A stretch of DNA of 64,000 bases from Pseudomonas nunensis (GTDB taxonomy: Bacteria; Pseudomonadota; Gammaproteobacteria; Pseudomonadales; Pseudomonadaceae). The DNA lies in NCBI RefSeq assembly GCF_024296925.1, contig NZ_CP101125.1:1304501-1368500 (forward strand). The letters are read 5' to 3'. The notes under the pieces are model-generated. The model saw only the letters and a program-made list of their open reading frames with translations. It did no database searches and was not told the DNA's origin. A program made the position numbers and the translations under genes. Of the stretch, positions 46,610 through 55,701 are shown in pieces (within the stretch, counting starts at the first letter, position 1; each line of letters opens with the position of its first letter).

Positions 46610-47953
46610 TCAGCGCACCAGGCACGGCCGCTTGTTATCGAATTTCCACCCCGGAATCAGAAACTGCATCGCCACGCTGTCATCCCGCGCGCCCAGCCCC
46701 ATGCCTTTGTACAGCTCATGTGCCTTGGCCAACTGATCCATATCCAGCTCAACCCCCAGCCCCGGCTTCTTCGGCACTTGCACACAACCGCCGACAATTT
46801 GCAGCGGCGCCTTGGTCAGGCGCTGGCCGTCCTGCCAGATCCAATGGGTGTCGATAGCGGTGATTTCACCCGGCGCCGCCGCTGCAACGTGGGTGAACAT
46901 GGCCAGGGAAATGTCGAAGTGGTTATTGGAATGCGAGCCCCAGGTCAGGCCCCACTCGTGGCACATCTGCGCCACCCGAACCGAGCCCTGCATGGTCCAG
47001 AAGTGCGGGTCGGCTAGCGGGATATCCACCGATTGCAGCTGGATCGCGTGGCCCATTTCCCGCCAGTCGGTGGCGATCATGTTGGTCGCGGTTTTCAGCC
47101 CTGTGGCACGGCGGAATTCAGCCATCACTTCACGGCCCGAGTAACCGTTTTCCGCACCGCACGGGTCTTCGGCGTAAGCCAGCACGCTGTGTTGATCGCG
47201 GCACAGGCGGATCGCTTCTTTGAGTGACCACGCTCCATTCGGGTCGAGGGTGATGCGCGCGTCAGGGAAGCGTTCGGCGAGGGCGGTGACCGCTTCGATT
47301 TCTTCATCGCCACTGAGCACGCCGCCCTTGAGTTTGAAGTCCTTGAAACCGTAGCGCGCGTGGGCTGCTTCGGCGAGGCGCACCACCGCGTCGGCGGTCA
47401 TGGCTTTTTCGTGACGCACACGGAACCAGTCGTTGTCGGCGTCCGGTTCGCTGCGGTAGGCCAGATCGGTCTGATTACGATCCCCGACATAAAACAGATA
47501 GCCGAGCATTTTCACTTCATCACGCTGCTGGCCTTCGCCGAGCAGGGCTGCCACCGGTACGTCCAGGTGCTGGCCGAGCAGATCGAGGAGGGCGGCTTCC
47601 AGGCCAGTCACCGCGTGAATGGTGATGCGCAGGTCGAAGGTCTGCAAACCACGGCCACCGGCATCGCGGTCGGCGAAGGTCTGGCGCACCTGATTGAGGA
47701 TCTTCTGGTAGGTGCCAATCGGGCTGCCGACCACCAGCGAGCGTGCATCTTCCAGAGTCTGGCGAATGCGCTCGCCGCCCGGTACTTCACCGACCCCGGT
47801 GTGCCCGGCGTTGTCGGTAAGGATGACGATATTGCGCGTGAAAAACGGCCCATGGGCGCCGCTCAGGTTGAGCAGCATGCCGTCATGGCCAGCCACCGGA
47901 ACCACTTGCATGCTGGTGATGATCGGTGCTTTTGCAGTGTTGTGTGCGTTCAT
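46610..47953 (-). CDS. gudD: Glucarate dehydratase
   Basis: 447 residues from the ATG at 47953, placed by the gaagga site (the ATG at 47959 is too close to it). Enolase-superfamily motifs: [19 protein letters not shown] with the KxK general base, [37 protein letters not shown] (metal ligands), and the catalytic His in [15 protein letters not shown]. It converts D-glucarate to 5-keto-4-deoxyglucarate. E. coli GudD is 446 residues. It follows gudP by 24 bp, so both are one operon. Confidence 0.95.
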   Translation of the reverse strand: MNAHNTAKAPIITSMQVVPVAGHDGMLLNLSGAHGPFFTRNIVILTDNAGHTGVGEVPGGERIRQTLEDARSLVVGSPIGTYQKILNQVRQTFADRDAGGRGLQTFDLRITIHAVTGLEAALLDLLGQHLDVPVAALLGEGQQRDEVKMLGYLFYVGDRNQTDLAYRSEPDADNDWFRVRHEKAMTADAVVRLAEAAHARYGFKDFKLKGGVLSGDEEIEAVTALAERFPDARITLDPNGAWSLKEAIRLCRDQHSVLAYAEDPCGAENGYSGREVMAEFRRATGLKTATNMIATDWREMGHAIQLQSVDIPLADPHFWTMQGSVRVAQMCHEWGLTWGSHSNNHFDISLAMFTHVAAAAPGEITAIDTHWIWQDGQRLTKAPLQIVGGCVQVPKKPGLGVELDMDQLAKAHELYKGMGLGARDDSVAMQFLIPGWKFDNKRPCLVR

Positions 47954-47977
47954 TGTCATGTCCTTCAAAGCAGAAAT

Positions 47978-49324
47978 TCAGGCGTGGCTGGAAGCGGGTT
48001 TGCCGACGGCAGCGGCGGGCGCGGTTTTCGGTGTGTTGCGGGCGGCGAACACAATGATCGCGGCGATGATCGAGGTCGCGGCTAAACCGTAGAGCCCGCC
48101 CTGGATCGAACCGGTGTGTTCTTCCAGCAGGCCGAACGTGGTCGGCGCAACGAAGCCGCCGAGGTTACCCACCGAGTTGATCAGCGCGATTACCCCCGCA
48201 GCGATCCGCGCATCCAGGTACGCCTGGGGAATCGGCCAGAACAGCGACGACGCCGATTTGAAACCCAGTGCCGCAAAGCAGATCGCGACAAAGGCGAAGA
48301 TCGGCCCGCCAGTCGTGGACATGAACATCCCGGCCGCCGCAATCAATAGCGCAGCGGCGACCCAGGCTTGCTGGTGTTTCCATTTGGCCGAGAACGCAGC
48401 GAAGGCGTACATGCCGACAATCGACAGCAACCACGGGATCGAGTTGAACAAGCCGACCTGAATGTCGCTGAGGTCGCCCATCTTCTTGATGATGCTCGGC
48501 AGCCAGAAGGTCGCGGCGTAAATGGTCAGTTGAATGAAGAAGTAGATCAGGCAGAACAGGATGATCTGGCGATCCTTGAGCAGTTTGCCCAGCGACGGTT
48601 TGATCGGCGTCGCGGCTTCGCGAGCGAGTTGTTCGTCGTCGATGGCCTTGACCAGCGCGTCTTGCTCATCGCGGCTCAGCCATTTGGCGTCGTGTGGTTT
48701 GGAGTCGAGCCAGAACCAGACGAACACGCACAACCCGACCGAGAACATCCCTTCAATGAAGTACATCCACTGCCAGCCGTGCAGGCCCAGACCGTTAATT
48801 TGCAGCAGCAAACCGGACAACGGGCCGGAGATCAGCGATGCAATCGCCGAGCCGCTGAGGAAGATCGCAATCGCCTTGCCGCGCTCAACCCCTGGCAACC
48901 AACGGGTGAAGTAGTAGATCACCCCGGGAAAGAACCCGGCTTCGGCCACGCCCAGCAGAAAACGCAGGATGTAGAAGTGGGTTTCGTTCTGGATGAATGC
49001 CATGCCGGCAGCGACCAGGCCCCAGGTCAGCATGATGCGGGTCAGCCAGATACGCGCGCCGACTTTTTGCAGGAGCATGTTGGAGGGGACTTCGAACAGG
49101 GCGTAACCGATGAAGAACAGGCCGGCACCGAGGCCGTAGGCGGCAGCGCCGATGCCCAAGTCCTGCTCCATGTGGGCGCGGACGAAGCCGATGTTCACGC
49201 GATCGATGTAATTAACGATGAACATGATCACGAACAGCGGCAGGACATGGCGTTTGACTTTCGAGATGGCGGACTTGAGGACCGAATCGGTGCCGTCGTT
49301 CATCCCGGATATGGATGTATTCAC
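47978..49324 (-). CDS. gudP: Glucarate/galactarate MFS permease
   Basis: 448 residues if the start is GTG 49324, which has GGAG 8 bp upstream; GTG 49339 would add five residues. Twelve-helix anion/cation symporter family protein: NYIDRVNIGFVRAHMEQDLG, RFLLGVAEAGFFPGVIYYFTRW and LSGSAIASLISGPLSGLL are typical of GudP/GarP aldarate transporters. Upstream of gudD in the same operon; divergent from the GntR-family gene. Confidence 0.9.
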   Translation of the reverse strand: MNTSISGMNDGTDSVLKSAISKVKRHVLPLFVIMFIVNYIDRVNIGFVRAHMEQDLGIGAAAYGLGAGLFFIGYALFEVPSNMLLQKVGARIWLTRIMLTWGLVAAGMAFIQNETHFYILRFLLGVAEAGFFPGVIYYFTRWLPGVERGKAIAIFLSGSAIASLISGPLSGLLLQINGLGLHGWQWMYFIEGMFSVGLCVFVWFWLDSKPHDAKWLSRDEQDALVKAIDDEQLAREAATPIKPSLGKLLKDRQIILFCLIYFFIQLTIYAATFWLPSIIKKMGDLSDIQVGLFNSIPWLLSIVGMYAFAAFSAKWKHQQAWVAAALLIAAAGMFMSTTGGPIFAFVAICFAALGFKSASSLFWPIPQAYLDARIAAGVIALINSVGNLGGFVAPTTFGLLEEHTGSIQGGLYGLAATSIIAAIIVFAARNTPKTAPAAAVGKPASSHA

Positions 49325-49385
49325 TTGCGTTTCTCCCACTGATTATTTTTATGCGGGGTGTGACTGGGTGTTGCGATGTTGATAG

Positions 49386-49396
49386 ACATCATACAA
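49386..49396. promoter_or_regulatory. GntR-type operator candidate near gudP
   Basis: ACATCATACAA, sharing TCATACAA with the palindrome at 49519-49529, lies 62 bp upstream of the gudP start. Confidence 0.5.
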
Positions 49397-49518
49397 CTAG
49401 GTTTTTTCGTTTCGCAAGCGTCTTTGTCCAACAAAATATGGATGTTTTGGTTGGTTGTTATTCTTTTTGAGCGTTTGTCTGGGCTGGATTTGAGTGTTTT
49501 TGGCGTTTTTGTTGAGTG

Positions 49519-49529
49519 TTGTCATACAA
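49519..49529. promoter_or_regulatory. GntR-type operator candidate near the regulator gene
   Basis: TTGTCATACAA, a TTGT-N3-ACAA palindrome, lies 68 bp before the GntR gene start. Paired with 49386-49396 it fits one regulator acting on both divergent promoters. Confidence 0.55.
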
Positions 49530-49596
49530 GTTGAGCGCTGTTTTATCGAGCGCTCAGTGCTACGATCCCGTTAGCCCTGCTTTTCGGATAACCGCC

Positions 49597-50310
49597 ATGC
49601 AAGAAGACCTCGACGCACCTGCCCGCAAGCGCAGCCATAACCTGGCCCATGACTTGGTGGCGAAGCTGACTCAGAGCATTCTGCTCGGCCAGATGTTGCC
49701 GGGGGACAAGCTGCCGTCGGAAAACACCATCGTTCAGGAACACGGGGTCAGTCGCACGGTAGTGCGCGAGGCGATCTCGAAGTTACAGGCCTCGGGGTTG
49801 GTGGAAACCCGGCACGGCATCGGCACCTTTGTCATTGAGCGCGTGGCGGAGCAAGGGCTGCGGCTGAACGTCGACACCGCGCTGGGAGTGCGCAGCATTC
49901 TGGAGTTGCGCATGGGCCTGGAAACCCAGGCGGCGGCACTGGCAGCGGTGCGCCGTACCGATCAGCAACTAGGGCAGATGCGTGAAGCGCTGGATGACTA
50001 TCAGCGCCTGCTGGCCAACAACGACAGTTGCGTGGAGGCCGATAAACGCTTCCACCTGTTGATCGCCGAAGCCACCGGCAATGTGTGTTTCACCGAAATC
50101 ATGCAGCACCTGGGCAGCGCGATGATCCCCCGGACCCGCGTGAATGCCGCCGAGCGCGGCGCCACGGATCTGAGCAAGCTCGGGCAACTGGCCAATCAGG
50201 AACACGAGGCGATCCTCAACGCCATCAAGCGCCAGGACGCGGACGCAGCGCGCGCGGCGATGTGGCTGCACCTGACCAACAGCCGCGACCGGTTTCTGGC
50301 CCAGGGCTGA
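49597..50310 (+). CDS. GntR family (FCD domain) regulator, probably of glucarate use
   Basis: 237 residues from MQEDLDAPARKRSHNLAHDL at 49597. The winged helix-turn-helix GDKLPSENTIVQEHGVSRTVVREAISKLQASGLVETRHGIGTF (about 36-78) is typical of the FadR branch. The C-terminal FCD domain has VEADKRFHLLIAEATGN and LGQLANQEHEAILNAIKRQD with metal-binding Asp and His residues. Divergent from gudP-gudD, so most likely an aldarate-responsive repressor (inference). Confidence 0.88.
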   Translation: MQEDLDAPARKRSHNLAHDLVAKLTQSILLGQMLPGDKLPSENTIVQEHGVSRTVVREAISKLQASGLVETRHGIGTFVIERVAEQGLRLNVDTALGVRSILELRMGLETQAAALAAVRRTDQQLGQMREALDDYQRLLANNDSCVEADKRFHLLIAEATGNVCFTEIMQHLGSAMIPRTRVNAAERGATDLSKLGQLANQEHEAILNAIKRQDADAARAAMWLHLTNSRDRFLAQG

Positions 50311-50402
50311 CAGCCGTTGGTCTACTCGATAGCACGCCTTTCATGCGCCCGCTTCCAAACTGTACGGCCCAGATTAACTGGACCTCATCAGTGAGGTGCA
50401 TC

Positions 50403-50633
50403 ATGGCTAACGATTCAATGTTCCAGGGCGGAACACCCAACACCGACCCAACCAGATCCATGCCCGGCACAGACGAGCCAACGCTGGATCAGGATGCACC
50501 GTCTGGCGTAGACCCTTCCCGGGATCCGGCCTTGAGCGACGCTGATCGCCCTGAAGACTGGAAAGACCCGACCGCCGACGAAGACGTGCCGACGGCGGAT
50601 GAAGAGACGCCGCTGTCCGATGACATGCGATAA
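50403..50633 (+). CDS. Small acidic protein of unknown function
   Basis: 76 residues from the ATG at 50403, with gaggtgcatc upstream. Very rich in Asp, Glu, Pro and Thr (PTADEDVPTADEETPLSDD at the C-terminus), with no hydrophobic core or signal peptide, so probably intrinsically disordered. A strong terminator directly after it supports a real transcript. Confidence 0.68.
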   Translation: MANDSMFQGGTPNTDPTRSMPGTDEPTLDQDAPSGVDPSRDPALSDADRPEDWKDPTADEDVPTADEETPLSDDMR

Positions 50634-50636
50634 AAC

Positions 50637-50663
50637 AAACCCGGCCATTGCGCCGGGTTTTTT
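50637..50663 (+). terminator. Rho-independent terminator of the small acidic gene
   Basis: Stem aaacccggc / gccgggttt, loop cattgc, followed by further T residues, starting 3 bp after the stop. Confidence 0.92.
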
Positions 50664-50706
50664 GTATTCGCCGATCCAGATGGGAAAGATCAGTGTGGGA
50701 GCTCCA

Positions 50707-50796
50707 TGTGGGAGCGGGCTTGCTCGCGAAGGCGGAGTGTCAGTCAACGCAGATGTTGAATGTGAGTCAGTCTTCGCGAGCAAGCCCGCTCCCACG
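50707..50796. repeat. REPIN, type A
   Basis: Type A element between the acidic gene terminator and the EamA gene. Confidence 0.9.
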
Positions 50797-50819
50797 GGGG
50801 AACCTCAGTGTCATTGCGA

Positions 50820-51737
50820 TCAGTGTGGGAGCGAGCCTGCTCGCGAAGGCGTCAGCAGCCCCAGCACCCTCCGCTCCAGATTCAACGCCAGCACACTGAT
50901 CAACACCACCATCGCCCCAACGATCACCATCAACGCCGGCCGCTCGCCCAGCGCTATCGACGCAATCCCCATCGCCGTCGGCGGCACCAGATACAACGTC
51001 ATCGCCGCCCGGCTCAAATCCACATGCGCCAGCACAAACGCCCAGGCCAGATAGGCGAGGGCACTCGGTAAAACCCCCAGACCGATCACCGCCATCTGCA
51101 CTGCAATCGGTGCGCGTACAACCTGATCCACCAACCCCGGCAGATACACCAGCAACAGCAGCGTCCCGGACCAGACCGTGTAGCAAGTCAGGGTCAAACC
51201 GTCATAACGCCCGGTGTGATGTTTCTGCAGGGCGAAGTAAAAACTCCAGGACACCGCCGCCAAAAGGATCAACAAGCCGTGCGCATCAATACTGCCCAGG
51301 CCTTTATCGCCGGCCACCACAATCACCACTCCGATCAAACCCAGCAACACACATCCCCAGCGCCAGACGCTCACGCGATCCTTGAACACAAACCGCGCCA
51401 GCAAGGTGCTGAACAACGGCGTCGATTGCGCCAGCACACTGGACGCGCCGGCGCTGACCCCTTGCTGGCCGAAATTCAGCAGCACGTGGTGCAGGCTCAC
51501 GGCAAAGAAACCGAGGGCAATCAGGAACGGCAGGTCGCGCAGTTTCGGCAGGCTGATGCCTTTGAGCGCCGCGATCACCGCCATAAACACCGACGCCACC
51601 AGAAACCGCAGCAACGCCAGATGGCCAGGGTCGTAGGCCTGCAAACCGATATGAATGCCGGTCGGTGAATAACCCCAGCACGCCACGACGAATGCCATGG
51701 CCAGGATGATCTTGAGGGTAGGGGACAGTGACAGCAT
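50820..51737 (-). CDS. EamA/DMT family transporter with a REP-derived C-terminus
   Basis: 305 residues from MLSLSPTLKIILAMAFVVACW at 51737. Ten membrane helices as two EamA repeats (WGYSPTGIHIGLQAY near the start; SWSFYFALQKHH and ALAYLAWAFVLAHV in the second). The last residues, LLTPSRAGSLPH, are encoded by the half-REP at 50823-50849, so the normal C-terminus appears extended or replaced by a repeat element. Exports or imports small metabolites; substrate unknown. Confidence 0.85.
   Translation of the reverse strand: MLSLSPTLKIILAMAFVVACWGYSPTGIHIGLQAYDPGHLALLRFLVASVFMAVIAALKGISLPKLRDLPFLIALGFFAVSLHHVLLNFGQQGVSAGASSVLAQSTPLFSTLLARFVFKDRVSVWRWGCVLLGLIGVVIVVAGDKGLGSIDAHGLLILLAAVSWSFYFALQKHHTGRYDGLTLTCYTVWSGTLLLLVYLPGLVDQVVRAPIAVQMAVIGLGVLPSALAYLAWAFVLAHVDLSRAAMTLYLVPPTAMGIASIALGERPALMVIVGAMVVLISVLALNLERRVLGLLTPSRAGSLPH
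50823..50849. repeat. Single REP arm, type A, inside the transporter gene end
   Basis: tgtgggagcgagcctgctcg followed by cgaaggc, without a right arm. It overlaps the last codons of the EamA gene on the opposite strand. Confidence 0.85.
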
Positions 51738-51817
51738 GGTCGGGCACCTGTGGGTTGATGCCACCAGTATCAGAAGCCGGATCATTCGCCGCAACTGACT
51801 TATACTGCGCCAATACA

Positions 51818-51830
51818 TCACTTTTGGTGA
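51818..51830. promoter_or_regulatory. LysR-type box just before the LysR gene
   Basis: TCACTTTTGGTGA fits T-N11-A with TCAC/GTGA arms, 6 bp before the ATG at 51836 and overlapping its ribosome site; it would suit autoregulation. Confidence 0.45.
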
Positions 51831-51835
51831 GCAAT

Positions 51836-52699
51836 ATGGAACTGGCGCAGATTCGCATGTTCAAGACCGTTGCCGACGTCGGCAGCATCGCCCGGGCGGC
51901 GGAGCTGTTGCACTGCGTGCCGTCGAATATCACCGCACGGATCAAGGCGCTGGAGGCCGAGTTGGGGGTGGCGCTGTTCCTGCGCGAGGGTCGAGGGCTG
52001 CGGATCAGTCCGTCGGGGCAAACCTTTCTGGCCTACGCCTCGAAAATCCTCGCGCTGACGGCGGAGGCCAAGCGCGCGCTGGACCCGTCCGCCGATCCCT
52101 CCGGACCGTTGCGCATCGGCGCCATCGAATCCTCGGCCACTGGTCGCTTGCCGCGCTTGCTGGCCAAGTTTCACAAGCGTTATCCCGGCGTGGCTTTGGA
52201 ACTGACTACCGGCACCTGGAGCCAACTGCTCGACGACACCGCCAATCATCGCCTCGACGGCGCGATCGTTGCGGTGGATGTCGAGCGCTCGCAGCTCAAG
52301 CGCACTCCGATGTACCGCGAAGAGTTGCTGCTGATTGCATCAACATCGTTGGGGCCGGTGCGCGATATCACCGATTTGCAGGACAAAACCGTGTTCATGT
52401 GGCCCCAGGGTTGTCCGTATCGGGCGGCGCTGGAACATTGGTTATTGCGCCAGGGGCACGCGCTGCCGATTGTCAGCCTGGCCAGTTACGGGGCGATTGT
52501 CGGTTGCGTCAGCGCCGGGGCCGGGGTGGCGCTGGTGCCCAAAGGGATATTCGATCAGTACGCCAAGGGCGCGGGTTGCGCCGGGTATGAGTTCCCGGAG
52601 CTGACGGCGGTGGAGAACTTGTTCTACTGGCATGAAAACGCCGGGGTGCACCCGGCGCGGGAGGCGTTTGTGGGGATGTTGCGCGAGGAATTCGCCTGA
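51836..52699 (+). CDS. LysR family regulator
   Basis: 287 residues from MELAQIRMFKTVADVG at 51836. Helix-turn-helix GSIARAAELLHCVPSNITARIKALEAELGVALFLREGRG at residues about 16-55, then the periplasmic-binding-like effector domain (SGPLRIGAIESSATGRLPRL; GCVSAGAGVALVPKGIFDQY). Divergent from the EamA transporter with 98 bp between starts, the common regulator-exporter layout. Inducer unknown. Confidence 0.9.
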   Translation: MELAQIRMFKTVADVGSIARAAELLHCVPSNITARIKALEAELGVALFLREGRGLRISPSGQTFLAYASKILALTAEAKRALDPSADPSGPLRIGAIESSATGRLPRLLAKFHKRYPGVALELTTGTWSQLLDDTANHRLDGAIVAVDVERSQLKRTPMYREELLLIASTSLGPVRDITDLQDKTVFMWPQGCPYRAALEHWLLRQGHALPIVSLASYGAIVGCVSAGAGVALVPKGIFDQYAKGAGCAGYEFPELTAVENLFYWHENAGVHPAREAFVGMLREEFA

Positions 52700-52713
52700 C
52701 CCCTGAACTCTGA

Positions 52714-52846
52714 CCCTGTGGGAGCGGGCTTGTGTGGCGAGGGAGCTTGCTCCCGCTGGGTCGCGAAGCGGCCCCAAAAGCGTTGCGACTGCTGCGCAGC
52801 CGAGCGGGAGCAAGCTCCCTCGCCACACAAGCCCGCTCCCACAGGG
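52714..52846. repeat. Nested REPIN: type B inside type A arms
   Basis: Outer arms ccctgtgggagcgggcttg and its exact complement (type A, cut short) enclose a complete type B element (52733-52828: tgtggcgagggagcttgctc inward). Together the arms form 44 bp of perfect inverted repeat (52714-52757, 52803-52846). Confidence 0.92.
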
Positions 52847-52868
52847 AATTTGTGTTGTTTGGAAGATC

Positions 52869-54188
52869 TCAGCGTTCGCCGACATCGCGCATCAACAACC
52901 CAAACTGCAAATCCACCGCATCCGGAATCGGCAGGTACACCGTGTGCCCATCCCCCGGCGCCACTTCGATCGGCTGGCCTTTGCTGTTCTGCAGCTCATG
53001 CAGATCAAAGTGAAAGTTGCCCTTGGGCGTCATCAGTTCCATGTGATCGCCCAAGCTAAAGCGGTTTTTCACCTTCACTTCCGCCAGTCGATCCCGCCGT
53101 TCGCCGGTCAACTCACCGACAAACTGCTGGCGTTCCGAAACCGAGCTGCCGTTCTGGTAATTCTGATACTCGTCATGCACATGCCGCCGCAGAAAACCCT
53201 CGGTGTAGCCGCGCTGGGCCAGGGATTCCAGATCGGTCATCAAGCTGCGGTCGAAGTCGCGCCCGGCCACCGCATCGTCGATGGCCCGGCGATACACCTG
53301 GGTGGTGCGGGCGCAATAGAAGTGGGATTTGGTCCGGCCTTCGATCTTCAGTGAGTGCACGCCCATTTGCGTCAGGCGTTCGACGTGCTGCACGGCACGC
53401 AGGTCCTTGGCGTTCATGATGTAGGTGCCGTGTTCGTCCTCGAAGGCTGGCATCAACTCGTCCGGGCGATTGGCTTCCTGCAACAGGAACACTTGGTCGG
53501 TCGGCGCGCCGATGCCGAGGGTCGGTTGAAACTGCTGGACGATTTCGCCGAGCTGATTTTCGGTGGCCTCCGTCGCCGAGTACTTCCAGCGGCAAGCGTT
53601 GGTGCAACTGCCCTGGTTCGCGTCGCGCTTGTTCATGTAGCCCGACAGCAGGCAGCGACCGGAGTAGGCCATGCACAGCGCGCCGTGGACAAACACTTCG
53701 AGCTCCATGGCCGGCACTTGCTGGCGGATTTCGGCGATTTCTTCCAGGGACAGTTCGCGGGACAGGATGATCCGGCTCAAGCCCTGTTGCTGCCAGAACT
53801 CGACACTTGCCCAGTTCACCGTGTTGGCCTGCACCGACAGGTGAATCGGCATCTGCGGGTAGTGGCTGCGCACCAGCATGATCAGGCCGGGGTCGGACAT
53901 GATCAGCGCGTCCGGCGCCATGCCGATCACCGGTTCCAGGTCTTTCAAGAAGGTCTTGAGCTTGGCGTTGTGCGGCGCGATGTTGATCACCACGTAGAAG
54001 CGCTTGCCTTGTTGCTGGGCCTCGCGAATGCCGAGGGCCAGGTTGGCGTGGTCGAATTCGTTATTGCGCACCCGCAGGCTGTAGCGCGGCTGCCCGGCGT
54101 ACACCGCATCGGCGCCGTAGGCGAAGGCATAACGCATGTTTTTCAGGGTGCCGGCGGGGGCGAGCAGTTCGGGAGCGATGAGGGGCAT
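52869..54188 (-). CDS. trhP: U32 family tRNA hydroxylation protein TrhP (YegQ)
   Basis: 439 residues from MPLIAPELLAPAGTLKNMRY at 54188; the frame extends five codons further. The U32 signature region EVFVHGALCMAYSGRCLLSGYMNKRDANQGSCTNACRW supplies four spaced cysteines (about residues 170-205) that ligate an iron-sulfur cluster. The length fits YegQ/TrhP, which with TrhO makes 5-hydroxyuridine at tRNA wobble position 34, rather than the longer RlhA. Prephenate is the probable donor in that pathway (recall). Confidence 0.9.
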   Translation of the reverse strand: MPLIAPELLAPAGTLKNMRYAFAYGADAVYAGQPRYSLRVRNNEFDHANLALGIREAQQQGKRFYVVINIAPHNAKLKTFLKDLEPVIGMAPDALIMSDPGLIMLVRSHYPQMPIHLSVQANTVNWASVEFWQQQGLSRIILSRELSLEEIAEIRQQVPAMELEVFVHGALCMAYSGRCLLSGYMNKRDANQGSCTNACRWKYSATEATENQLGEIVQQFQPTLGIGAPTDQVFLLQEANRPDELMPAFEDEHGTYIMNAKDLRAVQHVERLTQMGVHSLKIEGRTKSHFYCARTTQVYRRAIDDAVAGRDFDRSLMTDLESLAQRGYTEGFLRRHVHDEYQNYQNGSSVSERQQFVGELTGERRDRLAEVKVKNRFSLGDHMELMTPKGNFHFDLHELQNSKGQPIEVAPGDGHTVYLPIPDAVDLQFGLLMRDVGER

Positions 54189-54356
54189 GGAGAGGTCGAC
54201 CACAAAAGCCCGGCAGGGTAAGCGGCTTGTCCACGGGGTTTATTGATCTGGATCTATGCTTGATGAACAAACGGATGGCACTCGCGCGAACCGTGGCGGA
54301 CTAAGCATCAGGAGACGAGTTTCGCGCTCCTTTTTGCGCACTGACATGGATCGGAC

Positions 54357-55418
54357 ATGAAAGAAACCACGCTACAAAAAAGATCGCTGCTCGTCTTGCT
54401 GCTCGCGGTCACCCTCGCGTTTATCGGGATCCTATTGCCGTTTTACGGCGCGGTGTTCTGGGCCGTTATCCTTGGCATCGTTTTCGCGCCACTGCAGCGG
54501 CGACTGCAGATGAGATTCGGCTGGCCGCGCAACCTGACATCGCTGTGCACCTTGGGCATCTGTCTGGTGATCGCGATTTTGCCGGTGATCATCATCAGCG
54601 TGTTGCTGGTTCAGGAGGGCGCGTCGCTGTATAGCCGCATCGAAAGCGGCGAGTTGGACATCGCGGCGTATGTGGCGCAGTTCAAGCACGGCTTGCCGCC
54701 GTATTTCCAGCATTTGCTCGATCGGTTTGGCGTCGGCGAGTTGAAAGGCTTGCAGGACAAGATCGTCAAGGGCGCGATGCAGGGCAGTCAGTTTGTGGCT
54801 GCGCAGGTCGTCACGTTTGGCCAGGGCACCTTCGAGTTCATCGTCAGCTTCTTCATCATGCTGTACCTGCTGTTTTTCTTTCTGCGGGACGGCGCCGAGC
54901 TGGCGCGTAAAGTCCGCACCGCGGTGCCGTTGCAGGAACACCAGAAGCGCCGCTTGCAGCTCAAGTTCAACCGCGTGGTGCGGGCCACCGTCAAAGGCAA
55001 CCTGCTGGTGGCGATCACGCAAGGCGCGTTGGGCGGTTTGATTTTCTGGTTCCTGGATATCCCGAGTGCGTTGCTCTGGGCGGTGTTGATGGCGTTTCTG
55101 TCGCTGTTGCCAGCGGTGGGGGCGGGGATTGTCTGGGCGCCGGTGGCGCTGTACTTCCTGCTCAGCGGGGCGATCTGGCAGGGCGTAGTGCTGGGGTTGT
55201 TCGGGGTGTTCGTTATTGGCCTGGTGGACAACGTGCTGCGTCCGATCCTGGTGGGTAAGGACACAAAAATGCCCGACTACATGATCCTGATCTCGACCCT
55301 GGGCGGCATGGCCGTCTTCGGTCTCAATGGTTTTGTAATCGGGCCGTTGATCGCTGCACTGTTCATGTCGAGCTGGGCGATTTTCGTCGAAACCAAGCCG
55401 CGGGTTCAGCTGCCTTAG
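54357..55418 (+). CDS. AI-2E family transporter
   Basis: 353 residues with about eight membrane helices: LLVLLLAVTLAFIGILLPFYGAVF at the start, a soluble loop (about 80-150), then FEFIVSFFIMLYLLFFFLRDGAEL, and the C-terminal ALGGLIFWFLDIPSALLWAVLMAFLSLLPAVGAGIVW with GLVDNVLRPILVGKDTKMPDYMILIS, the family signature (PF01594). Resembles E. coli YdiK. Not shown to carry autoinducer. Confidence 0.88.
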   Translation: MKETTLQKRSLLVLLLAVTLAFIGILLPFYGAVFWAVILGIVFAPLQRRLQMRFGWPRNLTSLCTLGICLVIAILPVIIISVLLVQEGASLYSRIESGELDIAAYVAQFKHGLPPYFQHLLDRFGVGELKGLQDKIVKGAMQGSQFVAAQVVTFGQGTFEFIVSFFIMLYLLFFFLRDGAELARKVRTAVPLQEHQKRRLQLKFNRVVRATVKGNLLVAITQGALGGLIFWFLDIPSALLWAVLMAFLSLLPAVGAGIVWAPVALYFLLSGAIWQGVVLGLFGVFVIGLVDNVLRPILVGKDTKMPDYMILISTLGGMAVFGLNGFVIGPLIAALFMSSWAIFVETKPRVQLP

Positions 55419-55600
55419 GCAATGAGCAGGACGGTGCCCATTTTTTGCGACAGCGCCTGGGCGGCGGGAAGCGAGGTGAGCGGACCGCTGACAGGTTCGC
55501 CGTCGCGCATCAGATACCAACAGGCGAGCAATCCCATCTCTCTGAGTGATGCGGGAACGGCGCTGCCGACAACGGACATAATCTGAACCTGGGACATCAT
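55415..55600 (-). CDS. Small protein of unknown function
   Basis: 61 residues from the ATG at 55600 (another at 55597), with ggaggtactt upstream: a perfect Shine-Dalgarno, the best evidence that it is real. Sequence MMSQVQIMSVVGSAVPASLR then MGLLACWYLMRDGEPVSGPL; mildly hydrophobic, no signal peptide, no known family. Its stop overlaps the last codon of the convergent AI-2E gene. Confidence 0.68.
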   Translation of the reverse strand: MMSQVQIMSVVGSAVPASLREMGLLACWYLMRDGEPVSGPLTSLPAAQALSQKMGTVLLIA

Positions 55601-55701
55601 AAGTACCTCCATCAATCTATGGAGCCACCTTACGGACCGCGCGGTTCAACGGACAATCAACGTTTTCGATAGTGGTCATTGATGCCAACGAGGGGTGGCG
55701 A

